Positions 8,718-17,461 of a DNA stretch of 64,000 bases are shown piece by piece. The position numbers were made by a program, and so were the translations under genes. The DNA lies in NCBI RefSeq assembly GCF_030371825.1, contig NZ_JAUDDM010000009.1; one strand, given 5' to 3'. The notes beneath the pieces were generated by a model. That model ran no database searches, had not been told where the DNA came from, and saw only the letters and a list, made by a program, of their open reading frames with translations. The first letter of the stretch is position 1; the number at the start of each line of letters is the position of its first letter. This DNA is from Collinsella sp944321445 (GTDB lineage: Bacteria > Actinomycetota > Coriobacteriia > Coriobacteriales > Coriobacteriaceae).

Positions 8718-9156
8718 ATCCCGACCTCTCTTTAGTTGTATGCCTGCACTGTTGGCATGTTTCCCGACACAATTCCAACAACGCAAACCGCGTGCGACGC
8801 GAATCACACGTTTAGCTGAGAGTAACACCCTCCCCCACTCAACGCAACAAGAATTGATCATAGCTTTTGAATCTTGAGCGCGGCCGAGGACCGGGAGCAG
8901 GCGCTCATTTTGAGCTGCCGGTGCATGTGAGCTGCGGATACGCTACCGAAACTCATGCTCTCCTAAACGCATTCCGCCTTGAATGACGTGTCACCGCGCA
9001 TATGAAGCACGGTCATTCCGCTCGGGAATACGAAGGAGGCCGCGATGCTGGGACGCACTTCAAGCGCGCTCCCGACAAACATCAAACACCCGCGCCCACC
9101 TTGCGCTTTGCAACAAGGTGGGCGCAGAAATCCGCTCTGCTTGATGTTTCCTTGCT
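8718..9156. other. Intergenic region upstream of the LPQTG gene
   Basis: These 439 bases hold no convincing gene. The first part is AT-richer than average and probably carries the promoter of the surface protein. A short inverted repeat (ATGCC...GGCAT) is at about 8740-8759. A terminator for the next gene is at 9092-9125. Confidence 0.5.
9092..9125 (-). terminator. Terminator of the duplicated membrane protein gene
   Basis: A perfect 12-bp stem (GCGCCCACCTTG with CAAGGTGGGCGC) and a 10-nt loop follow the stop at 9157. The minus strand continues with a T-rich stretch. Confidence 0.6.
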
Positions 9157-9870
9157 CTATCCCATCAGCGAGCCGTTGAAATGGATAATTGCACCGAGCG
9201 TCACTGCGAGTCCGATACCGAAGAGCGCCAAGCCCGCTCCCATGAGTGCCTTCATCCACAGCGGGGCCGGTCGACGGCCGGGCATGAGGAACCCGACGAG
9301 AATGGAGAGCGCCAAACCGATGCCCAAGGTGATGGTTCCGCCGCCAACCCAGCCGGCGAGCGCGGGTAAATCATCAGCGGCGACATTCACCAGATGATAT
9401 CCGTGCAGCATGGACGGGTCGCCCGATGCGATCATCATGGATCCCGGAATCACCGTTACCCCGCAGACAATCAGTGCGATCACGATACCGAGGCCGGTGG
9501 TCAGCGCACGCGGCGCAGACGAATCGCTGGCGCCTGATCCCGGCACTCCAAACGAAAACAGCGAGCCGTTGAAGTGGACGACCGCACCGAGCGTCAACGC
9601 AAGTCCGGCGACCATGAGCACGATTCCCACGATGGACAGCCAGTCCGGCAGCGGCGAAACCGGCACAAGCAGCGCGCATCCGACGCCACACGCAGCGAGC
9701 CCTGCTCCCGACCAACGCGCGAGTGCCGGCCACTTCTCTATGGGGGTCGATGCGAAATGATAGCCATGCATGATGCGCGGATTGCCTGTCACCAGCATGT
9801 AGACACCTGTTGCTGCCACCAGCAGCCCACACAGAAGACAGGTGACGAATCCAGCGGTCTGAGAATCCAT
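9157..9870 (-). CDS. Membrane protein made of two tandem copies of a DUF3784-like unit
   Basis: A 237-aa integral membrane protein with about six hydrophobic segments. It is an internal duplication: GNPRIMHGYHF...WPALARWSGAG...LTLGAVVHFNGSLF in the first half is matched by GDPSMLHGYHL...LPALAGWVGGG...VTLGAIIHFNGSL in the second. Each half looks like one short DUF3784-like protein of about 110 residues; the family name is tentative. Start MDSQTAGFV is chosen because the longer frame upstream is Arg-rich and non-hydrophobic. It stands alone, with a terminator after it. The role is unknown. Confidence 0.65.
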   Translation of the reverse strand: MDSQTAGFVTCLLCGLLVAATGVYMLVTGNPRIMHGYHFASTPIEKWPALARWSGAGLAACGVGCALLVPVSPLPDWLSIVGIVLMVAGLALTLGAVVHFNGSLFSFGVPGSGASDSSAPRALTTGLGIVIALIVCGVTVIPGSMMIASGDPSMLHGYHLVNVAADDLPALAGWVGGGTITLGIGLALSILVGFLMPGRRPAPLWMKALMGAGLALFGIGLAVTLGAIIHFNGSLMG

Positions 9871-9987
9871 AATGCACCTCCGCGCATCGTCGGACCCTGC
9901 GCTTTTGCCGCCATAGTAGCGCTTTGCGCGCTGAGCGCAAGAGAGGGCGCGGCGCGGCGGCAAACGGTCGGTTCCTGCCTCCCAACG

Positions 9988-10018
9988 TGGGAAATAAGTG
10001 TCTGTCCCTATATTCCCA
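9988..10018. repeat. GGGACAG dispersed repeat, copy 1 (overlaps yczE-type stop)
   Basis: An imperfect palindromic motif, TGGGAAAT at one end and ATTCCCA at the other, with GGGACAGACACTTA inside when read on the minus strand. It supplies the TAG stop of the membrane protein at 10008. A near-identical copy ends the UvrA-type gene at 25693-25723. Confidence 0.6.
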
Positions 10019-10661
10019 TCGCTCGGATGGGGGCTTCGGTCTTAGGCAGCCAGAACTGCACGAGCGGGCCGGTGCAGAATGCCGCGACAACGGTACCCAC
10101 GCCCACGGTGCCACCCAGCAGGAAGCCCGCAGCTACGAAGAACAGGTCGCAGCCCACGCGGACCCAGCGGAACTCGATCTTTTCGAGCTTATCGGACAAG
10201 ATGATAGCTACCAGGTCGTTAGGGCCGGTGCCGGCGTTGCTGTTGATGACAATGGACATGCCGAGCGCCAGCACCACGCATCCCACGAGCATGCTCACGA
10301 TGCGCAGCGCCATGGGAGACGCCTCGTTGATGACGCCCTGCAGCATCCAGGTAAACAGGTCGATGATGGGCCCGCCGCAAAACGCGCAGACCACGGTACC
10401 CGGCTTGACGTAGCCTTTCGTGGTGGCGAGCATCAGCACCATGAGGATGCACAGCACGATGACGTGCACCGTACCGACCGTGAGGCCGAATACGCGGGAA
10501 AGGCCCTGGATGAAGACGGTGAACGTGTCGGTTCCGAGTGCGGACTGCAAAAACAGCGTGACGCCCAGGTGCGCCACGGTAAGGCCGATCAGCAGGACGA
10601 CGAGGGCTTTCGCCCAATCAGCGGCGCTGCGGCCCGAGGTGTCGCTTGCGAACTGAGCCAT
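10008..10661 (-). CDS. YczE/YitT-type integral membrane protein
   Basis: A 217-aa protein with about five to six hydrophobic helices and motifs of the YczE-like group (COG2364): LTVAHLGVTLFLQSALGTD near the start and GMSIVINSNAGTGPNDLV in the second half. These proteins are predicted membrane components of uncertain role. Start MAQFASD is chosen because GGGGAAGAACCT lies before it and the upstream frame adds no family-like sequence. The last codons and the stop lie in a dispersed repeat, so the C-terminus may have been changed by that insertion. A large inverted repeat stands upstream at 10792-10860. Confidence 0.75.
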   Translation of the reverse strand: MAQFASDTSGRSAADWAKALVVLLIGLTVAHLGVTLFLQSALGTDTFTVFIQGLSRVFGLTVGTVHVIVLCILMVLMLATTKGYVKPGTVVCAFCGGPIIDLFTWMLQGVINEASPMALRIVSMLVGCVVLALGMSIVINSNAGTGPNDLVAIILSDKLEKIEFRWVRVGCDLFFVAAGFLLGGTVGVGTVVAAFCTGPLVQFWLPKTEAPIRAMGI

Positions 10662-10791
10662 AGGTTCTTCCCCTTCCCCATAGGCTTTCGATAATACGGC
10701 AAGCAGCACCTTTATCGAGCGGGAACGTAGAATCCGTTCGGTGAATCTGCGCTGACGCAGGAAAGACAGAGCATTATAGGGGGTTGGTAGT

Positions 10792-10860
10792 TTCTACTTG
10801 CCGTTTCGTTCGGTAACTGGCTCAAATTGCCCCAGTTACCGAACGAAAGGGCAAGTAGAA
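10792..10860. repeat. 29-bp-arm inverted repeat, copy 1
   Basis: Arms 10792-10820 and 10832-10860 are complementary with one mismatch, around an 11-nt loop. The arms share TTCTACTTGCC and TTTCGTTCG blocks with the element at 25604-25676. It lies between the divergent yczE-type and Rrf2 genes; the rest of that 299-bp gap shows nothing clear. Confidence 0.7.
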
Positions 10861-10960
10861 TTGATTAACCCCTCGTGCGAGCGTGGTGCCTGCGCTCATC
10901 GTCCGCCCCGCAGCGCTTCGCTATACTCGATTCCAGCTGAACTATCGCGAAGGAGCTTGC

Positions 10961-11401
10961 ATGCAGATCTCGACTCGCTTCACCATGGCCGTGCACGTGC
11001 TGGTTGCCATCGGTCACTTCGAGGGCCAGCGCGCCACATCGACGTTTTTGGCCAAAAGCGTCAACGCAAACCCGGTGGTCATCCGCCGCATTATGGGTCA
11101 GCTGAAAGAGGCCGAGCTGATTGTCGTCGAAATGGGCCTGGGCGGAGCGACGCTGGCACGCCCCGCCAGCGAAATCACGCTGCTCGATGTGTACCGCGCG
11201 GTGGAAAGCACCGAGGAGCATCTCTTCCACTTCCACGAAGGCTCCAACACCGAATGCCCCGTGGGCCGCAACATCCACGCCGTGCTCGACGATGAGCTCG
11301 ATACGGCGCAGCGCGCGCTGGAAGACCGCCTGGCGCAGACGACGCTCGCCGACTTGCTTGCGCGCACCGACGCGCTCGTTGCCCAGCAGGCGCAGGAGTA
11401 A
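10961..11401 (+). CDS. Rrf2 family transcriptional regulator
   Basis: A 146-aa DNA-binding protein of the Rrf2 family. The N-terminal winged helix has the usual MQISTRFTMAVHVLVAIGHF start, then a recognition region FLAKSVNANPVVIRRIMGQL and a wing GLGGATLARPASEITLLDVYRAV. The C-terminal part has only one Cys (ECPVG), not the three that bind an Fe-S cluster in IscR and NsrR, so it is closer to the cluster-free YwnA type. The ATG at 10961 follows GAAGGAG. It stands alone; its target is not evident. Confidence 0.85.
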   Translation: MQISTRFTMAVHVLVAIGHFEGQRATSTFLAKSVNANPVVIRRIMGQLKEAELIVVEMGLGGATLARPASEITLLDVYRAVESTEEHLFHFHEGSNTECPVGRNIHAVLDDELDTAQRALEDRLAQTTLADLLARTDALVAQQAQE

Positions 11402-11550
11402 CGCCCGCCCGGGGACGAACGCCACGCATCGCTCATAACCTGCTAAGTTGGAAGAATTACTTATGTTCCTGTGAAAAGGCTGTCGATGCCATAAGGTACC
11501 GTACAAAATGGTATTACCCCGTAAGCAGCTCGAACACCGAAGGGGGCACC

Positions 11551-12399
11551 GTGTACGGATACCTGCTTGCCGATGAATCGTCGCTCGACAGCGCAGAAAA
11601 GGAACGCTACCAGGCGCTGTATTGCGGCCTGTGCCGCACGCTGGGCAAACGCTACGACCTACCCAGCAAGCTTGGGCTCTCGTACGACATGGTCTTCCTC
11701 GTGATGCTGCTGGGCTCGCTGTACGAGCCCGCGGAGGATTGCGGGCAGGAGCGCTGCCCCGTTCACCCCATCAAGCCCCGTGCGTACGCGTGCTCGGTGT
11801 GCACCGATTACGCGGCAGACATCTCGGTCGCACTCTCCTATCACAAGCTGCTCGACAACTGGATCGACGACCGCAGCATCCCGTCGCGCGCAGCGGCTGC
11901 CGCGCTCAAGCGCTCGTACGAGACCGCGCGCATCCGGGCGCCGCGCGTCTGCGAGACCATCGAACGCGAGCTGACGGCGCTGGGGCAACTGGAGCACGAG
12001 CGCAGTCAGAACGTTGACAAAGTAGCCGCGTGCTTTGGGCGGGCACTGGGCGAGATCTTCGCCTGGCGCGATGATTTCTGGGCCGATCAGCTTCGCGCCT
12101 TCGGCATGCACTTGGGAACGCTTGTGTACCTCATGGACGCCGCGTGCGATGTCGAGCGCGACCGGCACCGCAACAGCTATAATCCGCTCATTGCAACGGG
12201 AATTGACCCCGTCCGCGCGCACGACGCCCTCGCCAACGTCGCCGGTGCTGCCGCCGACGCATTCGAGAGGCTTCCGCTCGAGCGCGACCTGCACCTTATG
12301 CGCAGCGTCGTGTACGCAGGCATCTGGCAGCCGTACAACAAAGCGTATGGCAACGCGGATGGCTCCGACCGAGCACTCGACGGGCGGCAGGACGAGTAG
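11551..12399 (+). CDS. DUF5685 family protein (Cys-rich)
   Basis: A 282-aa protein matching the DUF5685 pattern: MYGYLLADESSL at the N-terminus, ALYCGLCRTLG at about 23-33, and a cluster of Cys and His (CGQERCPVHPIK...YACSVC) at about 64-85 that could bind a metal. A helical region follows, with LVYLMDAACDVERDRHRNSYNP near residue 195. Start is GTG at 11551 after AAGGGGG. It is followed 48 nt later by a J-domain gene and then dnaK on the same strand. That order suggests it works with the chaperone pair, perhaps as a client or adaptor; this is inference. Confidence 0.75.
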   Translation: MYGYLLADESSLDSAEKERYQALYCGLCRTLGKRYDLPSKLGLSYDMVFLVMLLGSLYEPAEDCGQERCPVHPIKPRAYACSVCTDYAADISVALSYHKLLDNWIDDRSIPSRAAAAALKRSYETARIRAPRVCETIERELTALGQLEHERSQNVDKVAACFGRALGEIFAWRDDFWADQLRAFGMHLGTLVYLMDAACDVERDRHRNSYNPLIATGIDPVRAHDALANVAGAAADAFERLPLERDLHLMRSVVYAGIWQPYNKAYGNADGSDRALDGRQDE

Positions 12400-12447
12400 C
12401 CCCGACGCGCCCGCATACGTACCGACCCCAGCCAAGAAGGAAACCCT

Positions 12448-13233
12448 TTGCCACGCGACCCTTACGACATACTCGGCGTCAGCAAAGACGCGAGCCCCGA
12501 TGAGATCAAGCGCGCCTACCGCAAGAAAGCGCGCGAAAACCACCCGGACCTCAACCCCGACGATCCAGATGCCGAACGCTGCATGAACGAGGTGAATGAG
12601 GCGTACGACCGCATCATGAATCCGGAGAAGTACGCGCGTCGCGATGCCGCGGAGGCCGCACGCAACGCCGGGGCGGGCCAGCCGTATGGCGGCGCGGACG
12701 GCGCGTGGAACCCCTACGGGTCCGGACAGGGCGCCGGCGGCTCTGACCAGTACGATCCGTTCGGCTGGGGCTGGGGCGGCTTTGATTTCAACGATTTCTA
12801 CGGAGGCGCGCAGCCGGGCGGCCAAACGGTCGAGGCCCCGGTTGCCGACCCGCGCGACACGGCAACCGTCCGCCAGGCTATCGACGAGATTCGCTCCGGA
12901 CGCTCGCAGGACGCCCTCAATACGCTACGCCAAACGGTGAGCGCCGATCGCGACGCCCGTTGGCACTACGTATGCGCCTGCGCCCAGGTGGGGTGCGGCG
13001 AGCGCGTCGCAGCGTTGGAGAGCATCAAGCGCGCGTGCGAACTCGACCCCAATAACGCCACGTACCGGCGCGTTCTTTCCACACTCACCCAAGCAGGGCG
13101 CACCTACCAGCAAGCGGGAGAAGCGCGCGGATTCACCATGTCCGGCGCGAACGCCCAGCTGCTGTGCTGCAGCATGTGGCTGTGCGGCCCCACGATGTGC
13201 CGTATGTTCTGCATGCCGTTTGGGTATTGGTAA
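12448..13233 (+). CDS. J-domain (DnaJ-like) co-chaperone with Cys-rich tail
   Basis: A 261-aa protein. The N-terminal J domain (about 1-62) has the HPD motif (ARENHPDLNPDD) that stimulates Hsp70 ATPase. A Gly/Tyr/Trp-rich linker (about 70-115) follows, then a TPR-like helical region (about 130-220) in place of the zinc-finger and client-binding domains of true DnaJ. The C-terminus is hydrophobic and Cys/Met-rich (LLCCSMWLCGPTMC...FCMPFGYW), so it may bind metal or sit at the membrane. Start is TTG at 12448 after AAGAAGGAAA. It lies between the DUF5685 gene and dnaK, with 55 bp to dnaK, and probably serves that Hsp70. Confidence 0.8.
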   Translation: MPRDPYDILGVSKDASPDEIKRAYRKKARENHPDLNPDDPDAERCMNEVNEAYDRIMNPEKYARRDAAEAARNAGAGQPYGGADGAWNPYGSGQGAGGSDQYDPFGWGWGGFDFNDFYGGAQPGGQTVEAPVADPRDTATVRQAIDEIRSGRSQDALNTLRQTVSADRDARWHYVCACAQVGCGERVAALESIKRACELDPNNATYRRVLSTLTQAGRTYQQAGEARGFTMSGANAQLLCCSMWLCGPTMCRMFCMPFGYW

Positions 13234-13288
13234 ACCCATACCGCGCGCCAAGGACTCGCCTTGACGCTGCGAACGAGAAAGGAATCAC

Positions 13289-15064
<1,776 letters not shown>

Positions 15065-15066
15065 CG

Positions 15067-15160
15067 GCTGTCCTCTCTGGGGACGGGGGTAGGAGGCGCC
15101 ACTTTGGCCTCTCCGGGGACGGGGGTGCCACGCGCCACTTTGGCCTCTTTTGGGACAGGT
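15067..15160. repeat. Four-copy intergenic repeat, copy 1 (double unit)
   Basis: Two units in tandem, each with a GGGGACGGGGGT block and a CGCCACTTTGGCCTCT block, ending in GGGACAGGTCTCC. It lies between dnaK and the nitroreductase gene, in the orientation opposite to the copies at 16052, 19900 and 21894. Confidence 0.7.
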
Positions 15161-15295
15161 CTCCACCGTGGAACGCAGCAACACGCTGTTCCGTCCCAGG
15201 CTGACACCCTGTTCCGCCTTCGGCGAGGTAAGCCTTTTGTTTTGCTCGAATTGGGTACAACAGAAGATGTCAATCCCAAGTACGAGGAGGCATAT

Positions 15296-15817
15296 ATGGA
15301 TACGTTGGAATGCCTGAAGACCCGCCGCAGCGTCCGCGTCTACAAGCCCGATGCCGTGCCCGCGGAACTCATCGACAAGATGCTCGAGGCGGGGACGTTT
15401 GCCCCCACGGGCATGGGTCGCCAGTCCCCCATCATCGTCGCTATCACGAACAAAGAGGTGCGCGACCAGCTGTCGAAGCTCAACGCAGGCGTTATGGGCA
15501 GCGATGACGACCCGTTCTACGGCGCGCCCGCCGTGTTGGTGGTGCTTGCCCGCAAGGATGTGCCCACGCATGTGTACGACGGCAGCCTGGTGATGGGCAA
15601 CCTGCTCAACGCCGCGCACGAACTGGGGCTCGCGAGCTGCTGGATTCACCGCGCCAAAGAGGAGTTCGAGACGGACGAAGGTCGCGCAATTCTTGCCGGT
15701 TTGGGAATCGATGCAGATGAGTACGAGGGCATCGGCAACTGCATCGTTGGCTATGCCGAAGGCGCAGAGCCCGAGGCGAAGCCGCGCAAAGAGGATTACA
15801 TCTTCCGCATCGCGTAG
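15296..15817 (+). CDS. Nitroreductase family protein
   Basis: A 173-aa FMN-dependent oxidoreductase of the nitroreductase fold. The FMN-binding start LECLKTRRSVRVYKPDAVP is typical, as are AGTFAPTGMGRQSP and the late GNCIVGYAEG segment. Family members transfer hydride from NAD(P)H to nitro compounds, quinones or flavins; the substrate cannot be read here. The ATG at 15296 follows TACGAGGAGG. The upstream frame runs through the dispersed repeat and is not coding. A strong terminator follows directly. Confidence 0.85.
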   Translation: MDTLECLKTRRSVRVYKPDAVPAELIDKMLEAGTFAPTGMGRQSPIIVAITNKEVRDQLSKLNAGVMGSDDDPFYGAPAVLVVLARKDVPTHVYDGSLVMGNLLNAAHELGLASCWIHRAKEEFETDEGRAILAGLGIDADEYEGIGNCIVGYAEGAEPEAKPRKEDYIFRIA

Positions 15818-15844
15818 CCATTCTGCGCATGCTCTATCCATGTT

Positions 15845-15880
15845 GCCCGGGACTCCCTGCGTGGGGGCTCCGGGCTTTTT
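15845..15880 (+). terminator. Terminator of the nitroreductase gene
   Basis: A GC-rich stem (GCCCGG...CCGGGC, with inner CTCCC/GGGGG pairing) followed by TTTTT. Confidence 0.75.
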
Positions 15881-15889
15881 GTTGGCAAG

Positions 15890-16003
15890 CTAGAGACGGC
15901 GCGCACGAAGGCGAATGCGCACGTAGTCGACGTACCAGCCGTCGTCACGCAGAAGCATGGGACGGAGCTCCTCCACCGCTTCGCCGACTGCATCTTCCAC
16001 CAT
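15890..16003 (-). pseudogene. Possible NifU C-terminal-domain remnant (37 codons)
   Basis: A short frame starting ATG GTG GAA reads MVEDAVGEAVEELRPMLLRD and ends at 15890. The part VGEAVEELRPMLLRDDG resembles the first helix of NifU-like Fe-S scaffold domains (pattern ExxxLxxLRPxLxxDGG). The sequence stops before the strand and the CxxC motif that carry the cluster, so it cannot be a working NifU domain. The adjacent dispersed repeat at 16052 may mark where the rest was lost. The similarity is short and could be chance. Confidence 0.3.
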
Positions 16004-16051
16004 CGCGGAACCCCGCTCGTCTGGGCAAGGATATCGTGAGTCGATAACGAG

Positions 16052-16112
16052 ACCTGTCCCCAGGGACGCCAAAGTGGCGCCTGCCACCCCCGTCCCCAGA
16101 GAGGACAGTCGG
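16052..16112. repeat. Four-copy intergenic repeat, copy 2
   Basis: CCTGTCCCCAGGGACGCC, AAAGTGGCGCCTGCCA and CCCCCGTCCCCAGAGAGGAC blocks in a row. It lies immediately after the stop of the aldo/keto reductase gene. With the NifU-like remnant and a terminator it fills the 301-bp gap from 15818 to 16118. Confidence 0.7.
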
Positions 16113-16118
16113 GGGCGG

Positions 16119-17270
16119 CTAGCAACCGAAAAGGCTGGCAGCCTGTGCCATCTTGTCGGCGATTTTCACGCCGAAGGGACAACGAGACTCGCAGGCACGA
16201 CAGGCAACGCATGCAGACGCCGTCGCTCCCAGTGCGCGGTAATGTTCGCGCAGAGAGTCGGGAACGGTGTCGTACATCGTTGCCAAATCGTAGAACTTGT
16301 TGACCGTCGCGATGTCGATACCGCGCGGGCACGGCGCGCAATGGCCACAGTAGGTGCATTGGCCAACGTAGGCATGTCGCGGAGCACCTGCGAGGACAGA
16401 CGCGTAGTCCCGCTCGTCGGACGACGCGGTCTCGTAGGCAACGGCCGCATCCACATGATCGGGCGTGGTAAAGCCCACCATCACGCTTGCCACAGCGGGG
16501 CGCGTAAGCGCGTAGTGCAGGCACTGTACCGGCGTAAGGGCGACGCCGAACGGCGAAGTCTTGGCATCGAACAGGCGCCCGCCCATGTAGCCTTTCATGA
16601 CGGTGATACCCGTGCCGGTCTGCTCGCACAAGCCATAGAGCTCGGCGCGCTCGGGCGTCATGCCGTCGAGGGCGCTTTGTTCGCCCGCTTCACCGAACAG
16701 GTCGTCCAAGTTCTCGGTTGCCGGCATCATGTCGAATGCCGGGTTCACGGAAAACAGAATCATCTCGATCTCGGGGTCGACAGCGGCAAGCTTCGCCACC
16801 TGCGGGTTATGGGTCGACAGACCCACGTGATGCACGGTGCCCGACGCACGCAGTTCACGCACGTAGTCGATGAAGGGGCCGGCCATAATCTGCTCGAACT
16901 CGGACGTTTGGTCCACATAATGAATCATGCCGAGATCCATATAGTCGGTATGGAAGCGCTCGAGCAGGTCTTCGAACGCGGGTTTCACTTTGGCGAGGCC
17001 CCGCGTACGCTCGTACTGTTCGTTTTGCCACGTGGATCCCAGGTGACCCTGGATGACCCACGAGCTGCGCAGGTCCAGATCGCGCAGGGCATCGCCCAGG
17101 TTGGAGCGCCGCGTGGGGTCGGGCATCCACACGTCGAGGATGTTGATGCCGGCAGCGTTCGCACGCGCCACGACCTCACGTGTGAGCTCTGGCGTTCCGT
17201 CCATCCACTCGCCACCAAAGCCGATTTCGCTCACCTTGAGCCCCGTGTGACCGATTTCGCGATACTGCAT
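16119..17270 (-). CDS. Aldo/keto reductase with C-terminal 4Fe-4S domain
   Basis: A 383-aa protein. The N-terminal aldo/keto reductase barrel (about 1-290) begins MQYREIGHTGLKVSEIGFGG and has HYVDQTSEF and VHHVGLSTHNP in the usual places. The C-terminus (about 300-383) has two Cys clusters, CTYCGHCAPCPRGI and CVACRACESRCPF, expected to bind two [4Fe-4S] clusters. This group of predicted oxidoreductases is common in anaerobes; electrons probably pass between ferredoxin-like clusters and NAD(P)H. Start at 17270 is chosen because the family begins MQYR and GGGAGG precedes it. It is a single gene; the substrate is unknown. Confidence 0.85.
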   Translation of the reverse strand: MQYREIGHTGLKVSEIGFGGEWMDGTPELTREVVARANAAGINILDVWMPDPTRRSNLGDALRDLDLRSSWVIQGHLGSTWQNEQYERTRGLAKVKPAFEDLLERFHTDYMDLGMIHYVDQTSEFEQIMAGPFIDYVRELRASGTVHHVGLSTHNPQVAKLAAVDPEIEMILFSVNPAFDMMPATENLDDLFGEAGEQSALDGMTPERAELYGLCEQTGTGITVMKGYMGGRLFDAKTSPFGVALTPVQCLHYALTRPAVASVMVGFTTPDHVDAAVAYETASSDERDYASVLAGAPRHAYVGQCTYCGHCAPCPRGIDIATVNKFYDLATMYDTVPDSLREHYRALGATASACVACRACESRCPFGVKIADKMAQAASLFGC

Positions 17271-17461
17271 GCGTCCTCCCCAGTCCGAATGTGCGCTGTC
17301 ACCAGCGTAGCAGACCACACTCGCTGCGTGACCTCCGCCCCACTGCAACAGAGCCGAACAAAGGGCGTGCGATAAATGAGCACCGGCCTGCACGGCCTTA
17401 CCATATAATCGAAAATATCCACGTTATTCTTCAGCCAATCGGTTGACGATTTGGAGGCAAA

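Noticed and set aside
10961..11401. IscR/NsrR-type iron-sulfur regulator
   Set aside because: Only one Cys is present in the C-terminal part, so a cluster-binding form is unlikely.
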